Shown: in pieces, positions 21,090-31,570 of the stretch
Layout of the letters: each line of letters opens with the position of its first letter
Position numbering within the stretch: position 1 is the first letter of the stretch
Made by a program: the position numbers and the translations under genes
Origin: Branchipolynoe longqiensis
Lineage: Eukaryota; Annelida; Polychaeta; Phyllodocida; Polynoidae
Length of the DNA: 64,000 nucleotides
NCBI GenBank assembly: GCA_030323885.1
Contig: CM059194.1
Location: 4,937,691 to 5,001,690, forward strand
Direction: 5' to 3'
Notes under the pieces: generated by a model
Seen by the model: only the letters and a program-made list of their open reading frames with translations
What the model was told of the DNA's origin: nothing
Database searches by the model: none

Positions 21090-22130
21090 CCCACTCACCC
21101 TCCCTCACTCCCACCTTCCCTCCCAGGCAACCACCGTTCCTCTATAGTCCTCGGAACATAATCTCCCACCCACACATCGTGAGAAACAGGCATCACACCT
21201 GCAGTAATCTCTAGTACCACTTCTAGTTATACAACTCCCACCCACACACCACCATCAGGACGAGGTATCAACATTGTAAAAATGTAATAAGCTCTCTACC
21301 CTCACCCCCATACACACCTCCCACCCACACACCAACATGAGGAGGAGGTATCAAACTTCTAATACTATCTCTGCCCTCACCCCCATACACACCTCCGACC
21401 CACACATCAACATGAGGAACAAACTTGTAGTAATCTCTCTACACTCACCCACAGACACACACCTCCCACCCACATGAGGAAGAGGTCTCAAACTTGTAAT
21501 AATATATAGACCCTCACCCCCATACACACCTCCCACCCACACACCAACATGAGGAAGAGGTCTCAAACTGGTGATAATATCTCTACCCTCACCCCATACA
21601 CACACCTCCCACCCACACACCAACATGAGGAAGAGGTCTCAAACTGGTGATAATATCTCTACCCTCACCCCCATACACACCTCCCACCCCCACACCAACA
21701 TGAGGAAGAGGTCTCAAACTGGTGATAATATCTCTACCCTCACCCCCATACACACCTCCCCCCACACACCACATGAGGAGGAGGTATCAAACTTCTAATA
21801 CTATCTCTGCCCTCACCCCCATACACACCTCCCACCCCACCAATGAGGAGAGGTCAACTTTGTGGCCTCTATCCTCACCCTCACAACTCCCACCACACAC
21901 AACATGAGGAAGAGGTTCAAACTGTGATAAGCCTCTTCACCCATACCTCCCCCCATACAACAACATGAGGAAGAGGTATCAAAGGTTAGTAGTATCTCTA
22001 CCGCTCCCCTAACAACACCTCCCGCCCCCCCCCCCCCCCCCCCACGCACACACCAACATGAGGAACAGGTCTCAAACTTCTGGTAATCTCTCTATCCTCA
22101 CCCCCATACACACAATCTCTCTTCACACAC
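21090..22130. repeat. ~75-bp minisatellite
   Basis: Unit words ACATGAGGAAGAGGTCTCAA, TAATATCTCTACCCTCACCC and CCATACACACCTCCCACCC. Unit starts at 21548, 21624 and 21699 are 75-76 bp apart. Outer units are diverged and shortened; a C run sits at 22025-22042. Confidence 0.9.
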
Positions 22131-22135
22131 ACAGG

Positions 22136-22345
22136 AGTGGGACGGTAGCGTGTCCAGCTGTGTAGGTGTGGGTCATCCGATCGATCCTCTCAGTGGACAT
22201 ATTTGCAGTTTGGGCTATTTTCCAACCAATGGTCCTCTAGTATGTCCTGTCCTGTATGTGGGAAAGTGTATATAAAAGACCCCTTGTTGATTTTAGCAAA
22301 GAGTAGCCTATGTGGCAGAAGCGGGTTTCTTCTAAAGAAATGTGT
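22136..22345 (+). mobile_element. SINE-3 copy
   Basis: Shares TGTGGGTCATCCGATCGATCC and TTTGCAGTTTGGGCTATTTT with 35410-35755 and, inverted, parts with 48352-48565. The head resembles a tRNA (GGTAGCG...GATCGATCC as B-box region). The tail is truncated at GAAATGTGTCAGAAT, where a 62-bp repeat begins. Confidence 0.7.
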
Positions 22346-22348
22346 CAG

Positions 22349-22500
22349 AATAATCACAATATCATGGTAGTAGTGTATGGAAAGTGGGACCTGGAGAAGG
22401 CGATCTGAGAAATAATCACAATATCATGGTAGTAGTGTAGGGAAAGTGGCACCTGGAGAAGGCGATCTGAGAAATAATCACAATATCATGGGAGTAGTGT
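22349..22500. repeat. 62-bp tandem repeat, ~2.5 copies
   Basis: AATAATCACAATATCATGG recurs at 22349, 22411 and 22473, exactly 62 bp apart, with TGGAGAAGGCGATCTGAGA between. Copies are nearly identical, so it is recent. Confidence 0.9.
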
Positions 22501-23815
22501 AGTATACGGCGAGAGGGACGATGCTCGGTGTCGCAGTTTGAAAGGGTGCCCGCTTTAAAACGGGCCTTTTCGCAATGTGCATGGGTCAAATTTGAATGGC
22601 AAACCTGAAATCTTTTCTGAATTTCTGGCTTGCCTCTGTTTCTGGAGGAAATGTAGGGCGAGACAAGCGAGGATTCCTTCAGTAATCATTGTAGTGAATA
22701 TTTTATGCTTGATACTATATATTATCCTCTGCACTAACAAATTAATAAGCAATTAACAAGTTATGAAACATGGGTACATTCTCAATCAGGCAGAAATGCA
22801 TGCGCCTGCACATTCGGAAAACCGTTTTAAACCGGGTACCCTTTTAAACTGTGATACTGGGATGTGAGCGATACACCTATAATTATGCCTTATATGGTTC
22901 CACGAAAAAGGAATATGCATAGAGTAATTATGCATTGGTTCATAATTCAGGAATTATACATGATTCGGGGAGGATCCTGGAACAGCCTTAATCCTACTCC
23001 CTCCCCCCATTCTCTCTCCCTCACCCTCATCACCCATTTCTGGATTTAGCCATCCATATCCCCCCTAGGCTGCACCCTGCCACTTTCCCAAGCACCCACA
23101 CTTCTCTCCACTAAGACAACCCTTTCACACATCTTAGGAAATTTGTTTCCTCTTTTCTTTGTTGTTCAAGTGGCTGTGTTCATTCGAATATCATGTTGTC
23201 ACTGCTGATGCACTTTTATCCTGGTCAGAACGACAAATGCGGCACACATTGTCCATGATGTGTGCAACATGGGTAATTGAGAGCGAGACTGTAGATCCGC
23301 AGTAGATTCTAAGGCGACTACTGGCGCCATCTACATTGTCCCTTTGAACTAATAAATGGCCTCCGATCGATGCACCACCTACTGTAAATTCCTGGCAATG
23401 GCTATGATCCAGTTAGCAAATCTAGACACTTCGACCAGAACTTTCAACCGATTGGACATGCTTCCTTAGCGCAGATTTGCCGTCCCACCGACCCAACTAA
23501 TAACATAGATCGATAGGATTAAGTGCCTGAAATCTCAACTCTAAACAAAATCCCATCACAAACCTAACTGTAACAAGCTAAAATAGAAAGAATAAATGCC
23601 ACTTTATATGATTACTGTCTTGCATTATTCAATTATAGCACATTATCAGTTATATTTACTCCAGGTATAACACTTTGCTCATCCAACTCCAACTGTATTC
23701 AATTACTCTTCATAACCGAGTGCCTCATTTGTGCATCAAACATTTAACTCTACAATGCTTCATTGATGAGAAACCATATTATTCAATAACTAAATTACAT
23801 TTCACAAAACAACCT
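22501..23815. other. No gene seen
   Basis: Mixed-composition sequence with no recognisable protein, RNA or repeat on either strand. Frames of 60-65 codons here lack any motif. Confidence 0.45.
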
Positions 23816-23817
23816 TA

Positions 23818-23970
23818 CCATCCTCCACCACCCCGCCTCACCCCGCCACCCCCCCACACCCCGCCACCTCCCACACACCACCACACCCTGCCACACCCCG
23901 CCACACCCCGCCTCACCCAGCCACACCCTACCGCACACCACCACACCTCGCCACACCCCGCCACATCATT
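23818..23970. repeat. CCACACCCCG-type array
   Basis: About 150 bp of ~10-bp units CCACACCCCG and variants. It is the source of Gly/Val- and Pro/His-rich frames on the two strands. Confidence 0.85.
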
Positions 23971-24532
23971 CCAATGCACCCTCACAAACATTGCCATCGC
24001 CTTCCCCCATTCACACCCAAGTACACCTCCCCCCCCACCCCCCACACACAGACTTTCCCCACACCCCACCCTCATCCCAACCAGCCCTTACGGTGCCAGC
24101 CATGCCTATCATTGCCACTTATCGACTGTCAGAACAAGGACAATTCACAATGCGCTTTCCGACATAATATGATCCAATGTAAAAAAGGTGCCAACGACAA
24201 GGACAATTTGTGAATAAAGCATCGCTTTGCAGCTGTATGACGTGGATGAGTGATTCACAGCCAACATTAACAAAGCCATGTTACGGTTACTCGCAGCTGA
24301 TAATTGTACAACGTATAGCGCTCAAAGCGCTTCAGTCCCAACCTAATTAATGAAACTCCAAAATTGCACTAATATTGAATGAATGCTCAACTATTCAGTG
24401 TGAAACATTTCCTGTATCAGAATGTGTGCAACACTTCCAGTCGCCATATGTGCTCACCCACACGCATACTACAACAGACAATGCTCAGCAACCATTTAAT
24501 TATAACTTTTCAATCTTATTATACCACATCAG

Positions 24533-24975
24533 CCATGGCGCCTGAATCGGTAGAGCATGGGCCTCGCATGCAAAGGTCGGAAGTTCGGTTCACGGTTGAG
24601 TCAGAGTCAAACCAATGACTTATAAAATTGATACTTGTCACTTCCTAGCATGGAATTGGTTGGCTCAGTGTCAAGATAATCTGACTGAGTGGGATATCAG
24701 GTCACGGTGCTGGCTGCCTGGTGTTCAAGTGGGGCAGCACTATGAATGTTGTCATGAGTGCGCACTGTCAAAAGTTGGTACCTGTCCTGATATTGTAAAT
24801 GATTGACTGTAAGCACCGACGTCTGTGTATCAAGTGGTTTATTTCCAACTGGTTCCGGTCCGGTCGCTGGTTCCGGTCCGGTCGGTCCTACCAGCCGGTG
24901 ACCAGCGGTACATACGTATGTATACCTTAGAGTATGACCTTAGATTTTGCCAGTAGGTAAAACTCGAACAATCAA
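24533..24975 (+). mobile_element. SINE-1 split by a small insertion
   Basis: Head TGGCGCCTGAATCGGTAGAG, link GTTGAGTCAGAGTCAAACCA, body TTGTCACTTCCTAGCATGG, tail interrupted within GTCCTGATAT / TATGACCTTAG. Part of the body between the link and the GGTTGGCTCAG segment is deleted. Confidence 0.75.
24797..24935. mobile_element. ~140-bp insertion in the SINE tail
   Basis: The SINE tail word reading CTGATATGACC elsewhere is split here: CTGATAT, then ~137 bp, then TATGACC. TAT on both sides could be a 3-bp duplication. The insert holds a tandem GCTGGTTCCGGTCCGGTCG-like repeat. No family recognised. Confidence 0.55.
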
Positions 24976-25136
24976 ACAACTACAATGCCTCACTATGGAA
25001 GCGAGTTGAGCTGTACTTTATTTCCTGTGTTTAGTGAAAACGCACAACTGAGTTTCCTAACAGTAAATACATGAAGACGCGTTGCTTTGTGAATGAAACC
25101 TTCATGCAATGCACCATGTCTGATGAAACAGTAATT

Positions 25137-25612
25137 TGACACCGACACAACATATAAGTTTAAGGTTGGATTTTTTTTCAATAACAAATTTCCAGTAAGC
25201 ACAATGTTTAGTTTCAAACGAGTTAAGCACATTGAGGTCAAGAAGCTTTTAACCCCCATACACCAGAAACATGTCATGTAGGGGTGGGTGGGATGGCAGT
25301 TAAAAAAAGCCAGTCAGTGTCCTCCGGTGGCCGTGTCGAAGTGAGCTCACCGCCATAGAATCAGTCCTTATATAGGCGCTAAAGGCCAATAGTTCGAGAA
25401 AACGACTGCAGATGGCAGGTCAGCAAAGTTATTAGTCAGCATTAATCAGATTTCGTATTCAAATGTGAATATATAGGTGACGCTGATGCGCAAGTCATAT
25501 GGTAATGTTGCCGTTACTCTATAGGTGGCGCATGAGGCTTTATCTTAATGCTATGATGCTATGGCAATGTACGAATGCCAAATTACCCATGTTGCTGAGC
25601 ATCACAAACAAT
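25137..25612 (-). mobile_element. Solo terminus of a Ngaro-like element (copy 1)
   Basis: Same order as 4654-5114: the short repeat related to 4654-4786 (GTGAGGTCAGTAAGCTTTTA there, TTGAGGTCAAGAAGCTTTTA here) followed by the long repeat with CCTTATATAGGC, CAGGTCAGCAAAG and CAAATTACCCATGTTGC. No coding sequence adjoins it. This is what recombination between the two long repeats of a YR element would leave. It is diverged from the full element and closer to the copy at 35945. Confidence 0.75.
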
Positions 25613-26040
25613 GTTAGTACAACATGGTCTTTCATCTTTGACCTTACCTTGGAAATTGGTATCATTGAGGGCGCATAGATATGATAGATTAATCCAACCC
25701 AGAGGGAACATTACTGGTTTAGTGGGTTCGACATGAGGGTATGATTGGCATTAAGAAGTAACCTGGTGGATGGTGTGTAGATTCTGCTTGGTGAGTTATG
25801 TGCTGAGGTGCGGGGTAGTACTAGGAGGAGAGCTTACTCTTATGGATTGCTATTCTCAATGTGGCCTAGTTTCGGAACTAATTCATCAGCGAGACAGGAA
25901 GGATTATATGCTGTTTTGATTGTGTATGAACGAAGGGGTGGTGGTATGGGTGAGGTGTAGGGCAGATGATGAAGGAAGAGAGACTGGGGAGGGGGCAGAG
26001 GAAGGAAACATGAGAATGCGGGAGGTGCTAGGGGGGAAGG
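25613..26040. other. No gene seen
   Basis: Unique sequence leading into the purine tract; nothing recognised. Confidence 0.45.
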
Positions 26041-26995
26041 GAAAGGGAGCAGGAGGAGAATCAAGAGGAGGACAGGGAAGGGTAACGTCAGAGGAGGAAG
26101 GGGGGGTAGGGAGAATGGGTAGGAGAAAGGTGTGGAGGGGAAGGGATGGGAGGGTGAGGGGATGAGAATGGGGAAGGAGGACGTAGGAGAAGGGGGAGTG
26201 GGAGTTTGAATAGATACGAAGGAGTTACGGGAGAGGAAGAAGGTGGAGGGTTGGAGGGGGGTGGGTGGAGGTGGAGGGTGGAGGTGAGGTGGAGGTGGAG
26301 GGTGGAGGTGGAGGGTGGGATGGAGGGTGGAGGGTGGAGGGTGAGGGTGGGGGATGGAAGGTGGAGGGTGGAGGGTGGAGGGTGGGGGGGTGGAGGGTGG
26401 AGGGTGGAGGGTGGAGGGTGCGGAGGATGGAGGGAAAGGGTGGAGAGGGAGGAGAGTGGATAAGGGTGGGGTGGAGGTGGAGGATGGAGAGGGGGGTGAG
26501 GAGGTTGGAGGGTGGAGAGTGGCCGAGGGTGGAGGGGGGTGGAGAGGGACGGAGGAGCAGGAAAATGGGTCTGTGGAGGGCGATGGGGTGGGAGAGGAGA
26601 GAGGGAGAGGGGAGGATGAGAAGTGGGATGGGTGGGGAGAAGGAGGAGAGAAGGGGAGGTGGAGGTGCAGGTGATGGAGGAGGTGGCGGGGGCTGGCGGT
26701 GAGGAGAGGGTGAGGGGGGATGGGGAGGGTGAGGGGGATGGGGAGCGGTGATAAGGATGAGGGGGAGGGAAAGGTGGAGGGAATGGGGAGTGAGAGGGGG
26801 GAGAACGAGGAGAAGGGAGAAGGCGAGGGGGACCGGGAGGAGGATGGTGAAGGGGAGGGGGAGGAGGAGGGGGAGGAGGCAATGTGTGGACATAACGAGG
26901 AGAACGTGGAGGAGGATAGTGAGGGGGGAGGGGAGGCGGAGGGGGAGTAGGGGAGGGGAGTGGGAGGGGGAGGTGTAGGGGGAGGCCGAGGGGGA
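26041..26995. repeat. Polypurine tract (GGTGGAGG-type)
   Basis: Nearly 1 kb that is almost entirely purine plus T on the plus strand. It is built on GGTGGAGGGTGGA units to ~26700, then GGGGAGG/GGAGAA. All long Gly/Glu/Trp and Pro/Ser/Leu frames here are by-products. Potential for triplex or G-quadruplex structure. Confidence 0.93.
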
Positions 26996-26999
26996 CAAG

Positions 27000-27394
27000 G
27001 ACGAGGAGGGCGGGCTCAGGGCAGGAATAAATAAAGGTGTGCATCCACCCATGCCCAGAGCTCTTGTAGCGCTACAAATTTCGCTTACATAATGCATCGC
27101 GCGGACAACCAGGTCTCCCAGGAGACACTGCATCATGGATTTTCATCGGGCCCCTCATTTGTATGCGCACAGTGTTTACACCCCTCCCAGGCATCCCTAT
27201 ATTGGCATTGATATATGCACGTATATATATATATATATATTATGTGTATATATCTTGTGATCTATTCTCCTGATGCACTTTTAATTCAATTTAACCTGTT
27301 GTGGGAGCCACCTGCATTAATACAGCAGGGTGCCACCTGAATACTTTATCGCCCGCACCTGCTGCACCCCGCAACATTGCCCCACAACCTGCGT
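27000..27394. other. Unique spacer with TA run
   Basis: Contains ATATATATATAT near 27222-27240. No gene seen. Confidence 0.5.
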
Positions 27395-28186
27395 TAACAT
27401 ATAGCTACAGCAGGACACTGCCTGTATTAACGCATAGCAACATCAGGACACAATCTGTATTAACGCATAGTCACAGTGGGACACAATCTGTATTAACGCA
27501 TAGTCACAGTGGGACACAATCTGTATTAACACATAGTCACAGCAGGACACAATCTGTATTAATGCATAGTCACAGCAGGACACAATCTGTATTAATGCAT
27601 AGCCACATCAGGACACAATCTGTATTAACAAGTAGTCACAGCAGGACACAATCTGTATTAACGCATAGCAACATCAGGACACAATCTGTATTAATGCATA
27701 GTCACAGTGGGACACCATCTGTATTAATGTGTAGTAACAGCAGGAAACAATCTGTATTATTGCATAGCAACAGCAGGACACCACCCGTATTAATACATAG
27801 CCACATCAAGACAAAATCTGTATTAATGCATAGTCACAGCAGGACACAATCTGTATTAATGCATAGCGACATATGGACAACACCTGTTTTAAAGCATTAA
27901 TGCATATCCACAGCAGGACACACTCTAAGTTAAAGTATAGTGACGGCAGGACCCTACCTGTATTAACGCACAGTCACAGCAGGACATCACCTGTGTTAAA
28001 GCATAGTGAGAGCAGGACATCACCTGTGTTAGAGCATAGTGACAGCAGGATATCAACTGTGTTAAAGCATAGTGACAGCAGGACACTACCTGTGTTAACA
28101 CACAGTCACAGCAGGATACCACGTGTGTTAAAGCATAGTGACAGCAGGACACTACCTGTATTAACGCATATTCACAGGAGGACACT
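27395..28186. repeat. 33-bp minisatellite, left part
   Basis: Units of 33 bp such as TATTAACGCATAGTCACAG plus CAGGACACAATCTG. The 11-codon length explains Ser/His/Thr/Gln/Val-repeat frames. Units drift from ACACAATCTG (left) to ACACTACCTGTGTTAAAG (right). The array resumes at 29154. Confidence 0.95.
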
Positions 28187-29153
28187 CAATCATCAATCAA
28201 TGGGTGCCGTCTTCTCGAAGAAGGTTGGCTGCAATGGACCTCCATCTCTTCCTGTCATTCGTTCCTCTCATGCATTCCACATAGCTCATTGCTGTCCACT
28301 CAGTGATGTTGTCCATCCATGTTGTTCTCCTTCTCCCTCTTGGTCTTTTCCCTTCTATCTTCCCTTCCAGTATTCTTCTCTGTGATTCCTGGTGTTGTAT
28401 CATGTGGCCAAAGTATTTAATTTTTCTGTTTTTGATCGTTTGTATTATCTGTCTCTTTATTTTCATTCTTGTTAGGACCTCCACATTGCTTATCATTGCT
28501 GTCCATGGAATTTTTAACATTCTTCTGTATTGCCACATTTCAAATGCCTTGAGCTTTGTTGTTATTGCTTTCTTCAAAGTCCATGTCTCGCAGCAATATA
28601 AAAGTGTAGACCACACATAGCATTTTAGCAGTCGGAGTCTTGTTTTTATATTTATGTCTCTAGATGTTAGTACTTTCTGCATCTTTAGAAATGTTGTTTT
28701 GGCAATGTTTATTCTCTGTTTAATCTCTCTTTCACATCCGCCATCACTAGTTATTAAATGGCCCAGATACAGAAATGACTCTACCTGCTCCAAGATTACA
28801 CCATTAACTTTTATCTCTTGGTTTGTATTCCTTTCTGCTGACAACCATGGATTTTGTCTTCTTTACATTCATTTTGAGGCCACATCTCTCACTTTTTTCT
28901 TTTACTTCATCCACTATATCTTGTAGTCGATTTGACGTTAAGGCTAGCAGTGCTGTATCGTCTGCGTATCTTGTGTTATTCCTATGATGTCATCTATTTC
29001 TCTGAAAATCATTTCCGTATAAATGTTGAAAAGACTAGGAGATAGAACACATCCTTGTCGCACTCCACATTTGATCTTCACTTCTGGTGTCAATGAGTCT
29101 CCAATTCTTACAGCAGCATACTGTTCCCAGTAGAGGTTGGCCACAAGCCGAAA
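28187..29153 (-). pseudogene. 5'-truncated non-LTR retrotransposon (LINE) RT fragment
   Basis: Minus-strand reverse transcriptase of a LINE: VRQGCVLSPSLFNIY (motif B), catalytic YADD at 28957-28968 in a different frame, then the thumb and C-terminal region FLYLGHLITSDGGC, KCYVWSTLLYCCETW, YRRMLKIPW and RGRRRTTW to a stop at 28197. At least two frame changes make it a pseudogene. The 3' end is an ATTGATTGATGATTGA tail. The body is cut at its 5' side at 29153, where the 33-bp array restarts. I do not assign a clade firmly. Confidence 0.88.
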
Positions 29154-29795
29154 GTCTTTACCTGTGTTAAAGCATAGTGACAGCAGGATATCACCTGTGT
29201 TAAAGCATAGTGACAGCAGGACACAATATGTATTGACACATAGTGACAGCATCACATCACATGTGTTAAGGCGTAGTGACAGCAGAACACTACCTGTATT
29301 AACGCATAGTCACATCAGGACACCTCTTGTGTTAAAGCATAGTGACAGCAGGACACAGTCTGTATTAATTCATAGTGACAGCAGGACATCACCTGTGTTA
29401 AAGCATAGTGACAGCAGGACACTACCTGTGTTAAAGCATAGTGAGAGCAGGACATCACATGTGTTAAAGCATAGTGACAGCAGGACATCACCTGTCTTAA
29501 AGCATAGTGACAGCAGAACATCCCCTGTGTTAAAGCATAGTGACAGCAGGACATCACATGTTTTAAGGCACAGTGGCAGCAGGACACAATCTATATTAAC
29601 ACATATTGACAGAAGGACATCAGCTGTGTTAAACCATAGTGGCAGCAGGATACCATCCGCATTAATGCATAGCCACAGCAGTACACAATCTGCATTAATC
29701 CATATTGACAACAGATTAAGATGCATAGCGAAGCAGGCCACCATCTGTGTTAAAGGATAGTGACAGGAGGACACAATCTGCATTAATGCATAGCG
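29154..29795. repeat. 33-bp minisatellite, right part
   Basis: Continuation of the array at 27395-28186, beginning ACCTGTGTTAAAGCATAGTG exactly at the LINE's truncated edge. The phase is continuous with the left part (GGACACT | ACCTGTG), so the LINE inserted into a pre-existing array. Confidence 0.93.
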
Positions 29796-30039
29796 ACACA
29801 ATATGCATTAATACATTCCGGAAGTAGGTCGCCACAGCATTGATGTATTCCAACAGCAGATATAAAAGAAGGGAACATCATTATTTTGTGTGTGCACCGA
29901 CCTGCGGAACTGTTTCCTCTGCCCGCATCTGGCCATATGCAGCGTAGTTCAGATGCACCATATGTACAGCTACACTGGCGCGCCAATGGTTGATGTCAGT
30001 GGTGGCAGATTTGGGGAGGTTGGCGAGTTGTTGAAGCTT
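29796..30039. other. Unique spacer
   Basis: Nothing recognised. Confidence 0.4.
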
Positions 30040-30300
30040 CCCATCCTGGCAACATCTAAGGTTATATCAGGACAGGTACCGATTTGTGACAGTGCACACT
30101 CATGGTGACTTTATAATGCTGCTCCACTGGGAAACTAGGCCACCAGCACCATGACCTAATATCCCACTAACTCACATTATCCTGACACTGAGCCAATCAC
30201 TCCTTGTCATATCCTAATAATGCTGATAGCCTGGCTAGGAAGCGACAAGTATCAATTTATAAGTCATTGGCATGACTGGACCAGGTTTGGAAACCCTAGG
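30040..30300 (-). mobile_element. SINE-1 (minus strand)
   Basis: Reverse-complement SINE-1: CTGGCAACATCTAAGG, GCTCCACTGGGAAACTAGGC, CTAGGAAGCGACAAGTATC and AAGTCATTGGCATGACTGG. The head is degenerate. Confidence 0.8.
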
Positions 30301-30477
30301 TTCGAATGATTTTGGTAGGACTAGCGTAGGAGCATCGCAATTCGCTACACTGGCACCCATGAGGCTTTGAGAACCCGTTTCCGGTTGGCTGGGTAACTGG
30401 CGTAAATTGACTTCAAAGTGCTCTTATGCAGCAGCAACCAGCTAATGAGTGCAGCATCATCTTGTATTTTGTTTGCT

Positions 30478-30787
30478 TGTTGTTGTTTTACGTCCTAGCA
30501 CCATCCAAGATCATATCCGGATGGGTACCGACTTGTGACAGTGTGCACTCATGGCGACTTTATAGTGCTGCCCCACTGGGAAATCAGGCCCCCAGCACCA
30601 TGACCCGATATCCCACTCAGTCACATTATCCTGACATTGAGCGAACCAGTCCTTGCCATATCCTTATAATGCTGAGCGCCCACGCTAGGAAGCGACAAGT
30701 GTACATTTTTAAATCATTGGTTTGACTCTACCAGAGTTCCAACCCACAAACTCATGGGTTCGGATCCCCAGATCTTCCAAAACAGGG
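30478..30787 (-). mobile_element. SINE-1 (minus strand), body and partial head
   Basis: Tail TTGTTTTACGTCCTAGCACC to head word CCAGATCTTCCAAAACAGGG. The head is cut by the LTR at 30788-31279 and continues at 31280-31310 (AGGGGATGGACGCTCAACTC, TTTGGCCACCC). Confidence 0.8.
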
Positions 30788-31279
30788 TGTAAAATATTCC
30801 GATATGCGGCATATGGAGGAATGCAAATGTTCTATTACTGAACGGTGTACGTGACCAGGCGCATGTATGTATATATGTATGGGTTGGTGCTTCCTGAGTG
30901 GGATGTAAATAGACATAGTGATGCAGAAGGTCTGGGTGTGAGTGCACTCAGGGACTACCCGTTCGACTGGAATAGGGATCACCACACTCAAAGGTCAAGG
31001 TTTGTGGTGGCCATGGGGCTTGTGGTGGTGGGCAGACCACTGGTGTCTATGGGGACCAGGAATTCAGGATCCCTCTTGGTAGGGCCAAGAATGCTTGTTT
31101 CCTATTGGGGGAAAGGGGTGGGGTGATACACTACAATGAACCGATGTAACCATATAAATAATAAACCAGAGGGCTGGACTCTCTCTTCTTTACACTTTAT
31201 ACTCTTCCTTTCTCTTTGTCTGTATTGATTTCACCACAGCCTGCCTACACAACCACAGATTTGAGCCATAGCCTTTACA
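30788..31279 (+). mobile_element. Solo LTR, family LTR-A (copy 3)
   Basis: TGTAAAATATTCCGATATG to CCTTTACA, 492 bp, flanked by the 4-bp duplication AGGG (30784-30787 and 31280-31283). Internal words TATATAAATA-like (~31153), ACCAGAGGGCTGGACTCTC and the pyrimidine-rich TTCCTTTCTCTTTGTC. It splits a SINE-1 head. Confidence 0.9.
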
Positions 31280-31330
31280 AGGGGATGGACGCTCAACTCA
31301 TTTGGCCACCCTGTCTGGTGGCAGCAGCAT
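31280..31330 (-). mobile_element. SINE-1 head, remainder after LTR insertion
   Basis: On the minus strand this reads GGTGGCCAAATGAGTTGAGC, the A-box region of the SINE-1 head. Joined across the LTR it rebuilds the head order seen at 54573. Confidence 0.75.
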
Positions 31331-31570
31331 CTATGCTGGTTCTGTAGAGGCAAAGATGTGCTAAGTGCTTTGGTTTGAAACCACGCACAGCTTTGATTGG
31401 CTTGGGAAGCTTCAATAGGCGAAAGAAAAACACACAAAAAAAGACCCCATCAAATAAAAAACATCCTCATAAAACACCCGTAAGTATAGATAAAAGATCC
31501 ATCCTAAACAGAGTACGGGATTAAAGAACCCGGCCGAAATCCGAGCAAGAACTGCTTCAGTAGGAATTAA

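Noticed and set aside
26088..27136. Pro/Ser/Leu-rich frames of ~300 codons
   Set aside because: Reverse complement of the polypurine tract; no start context, domain or splice signal.
28303..28926. Hydrophobic plus-strand frames near the LINE
   Set aside because: They are antisense shadows of the LINE reverse transcriptase, whose minus-strand motifs are clear.
27301..29801. Ser/His/Thr/Gln/Val-repeat proteins
   Set aside because: 33-bp array translations, broken by a LINE inside the array.
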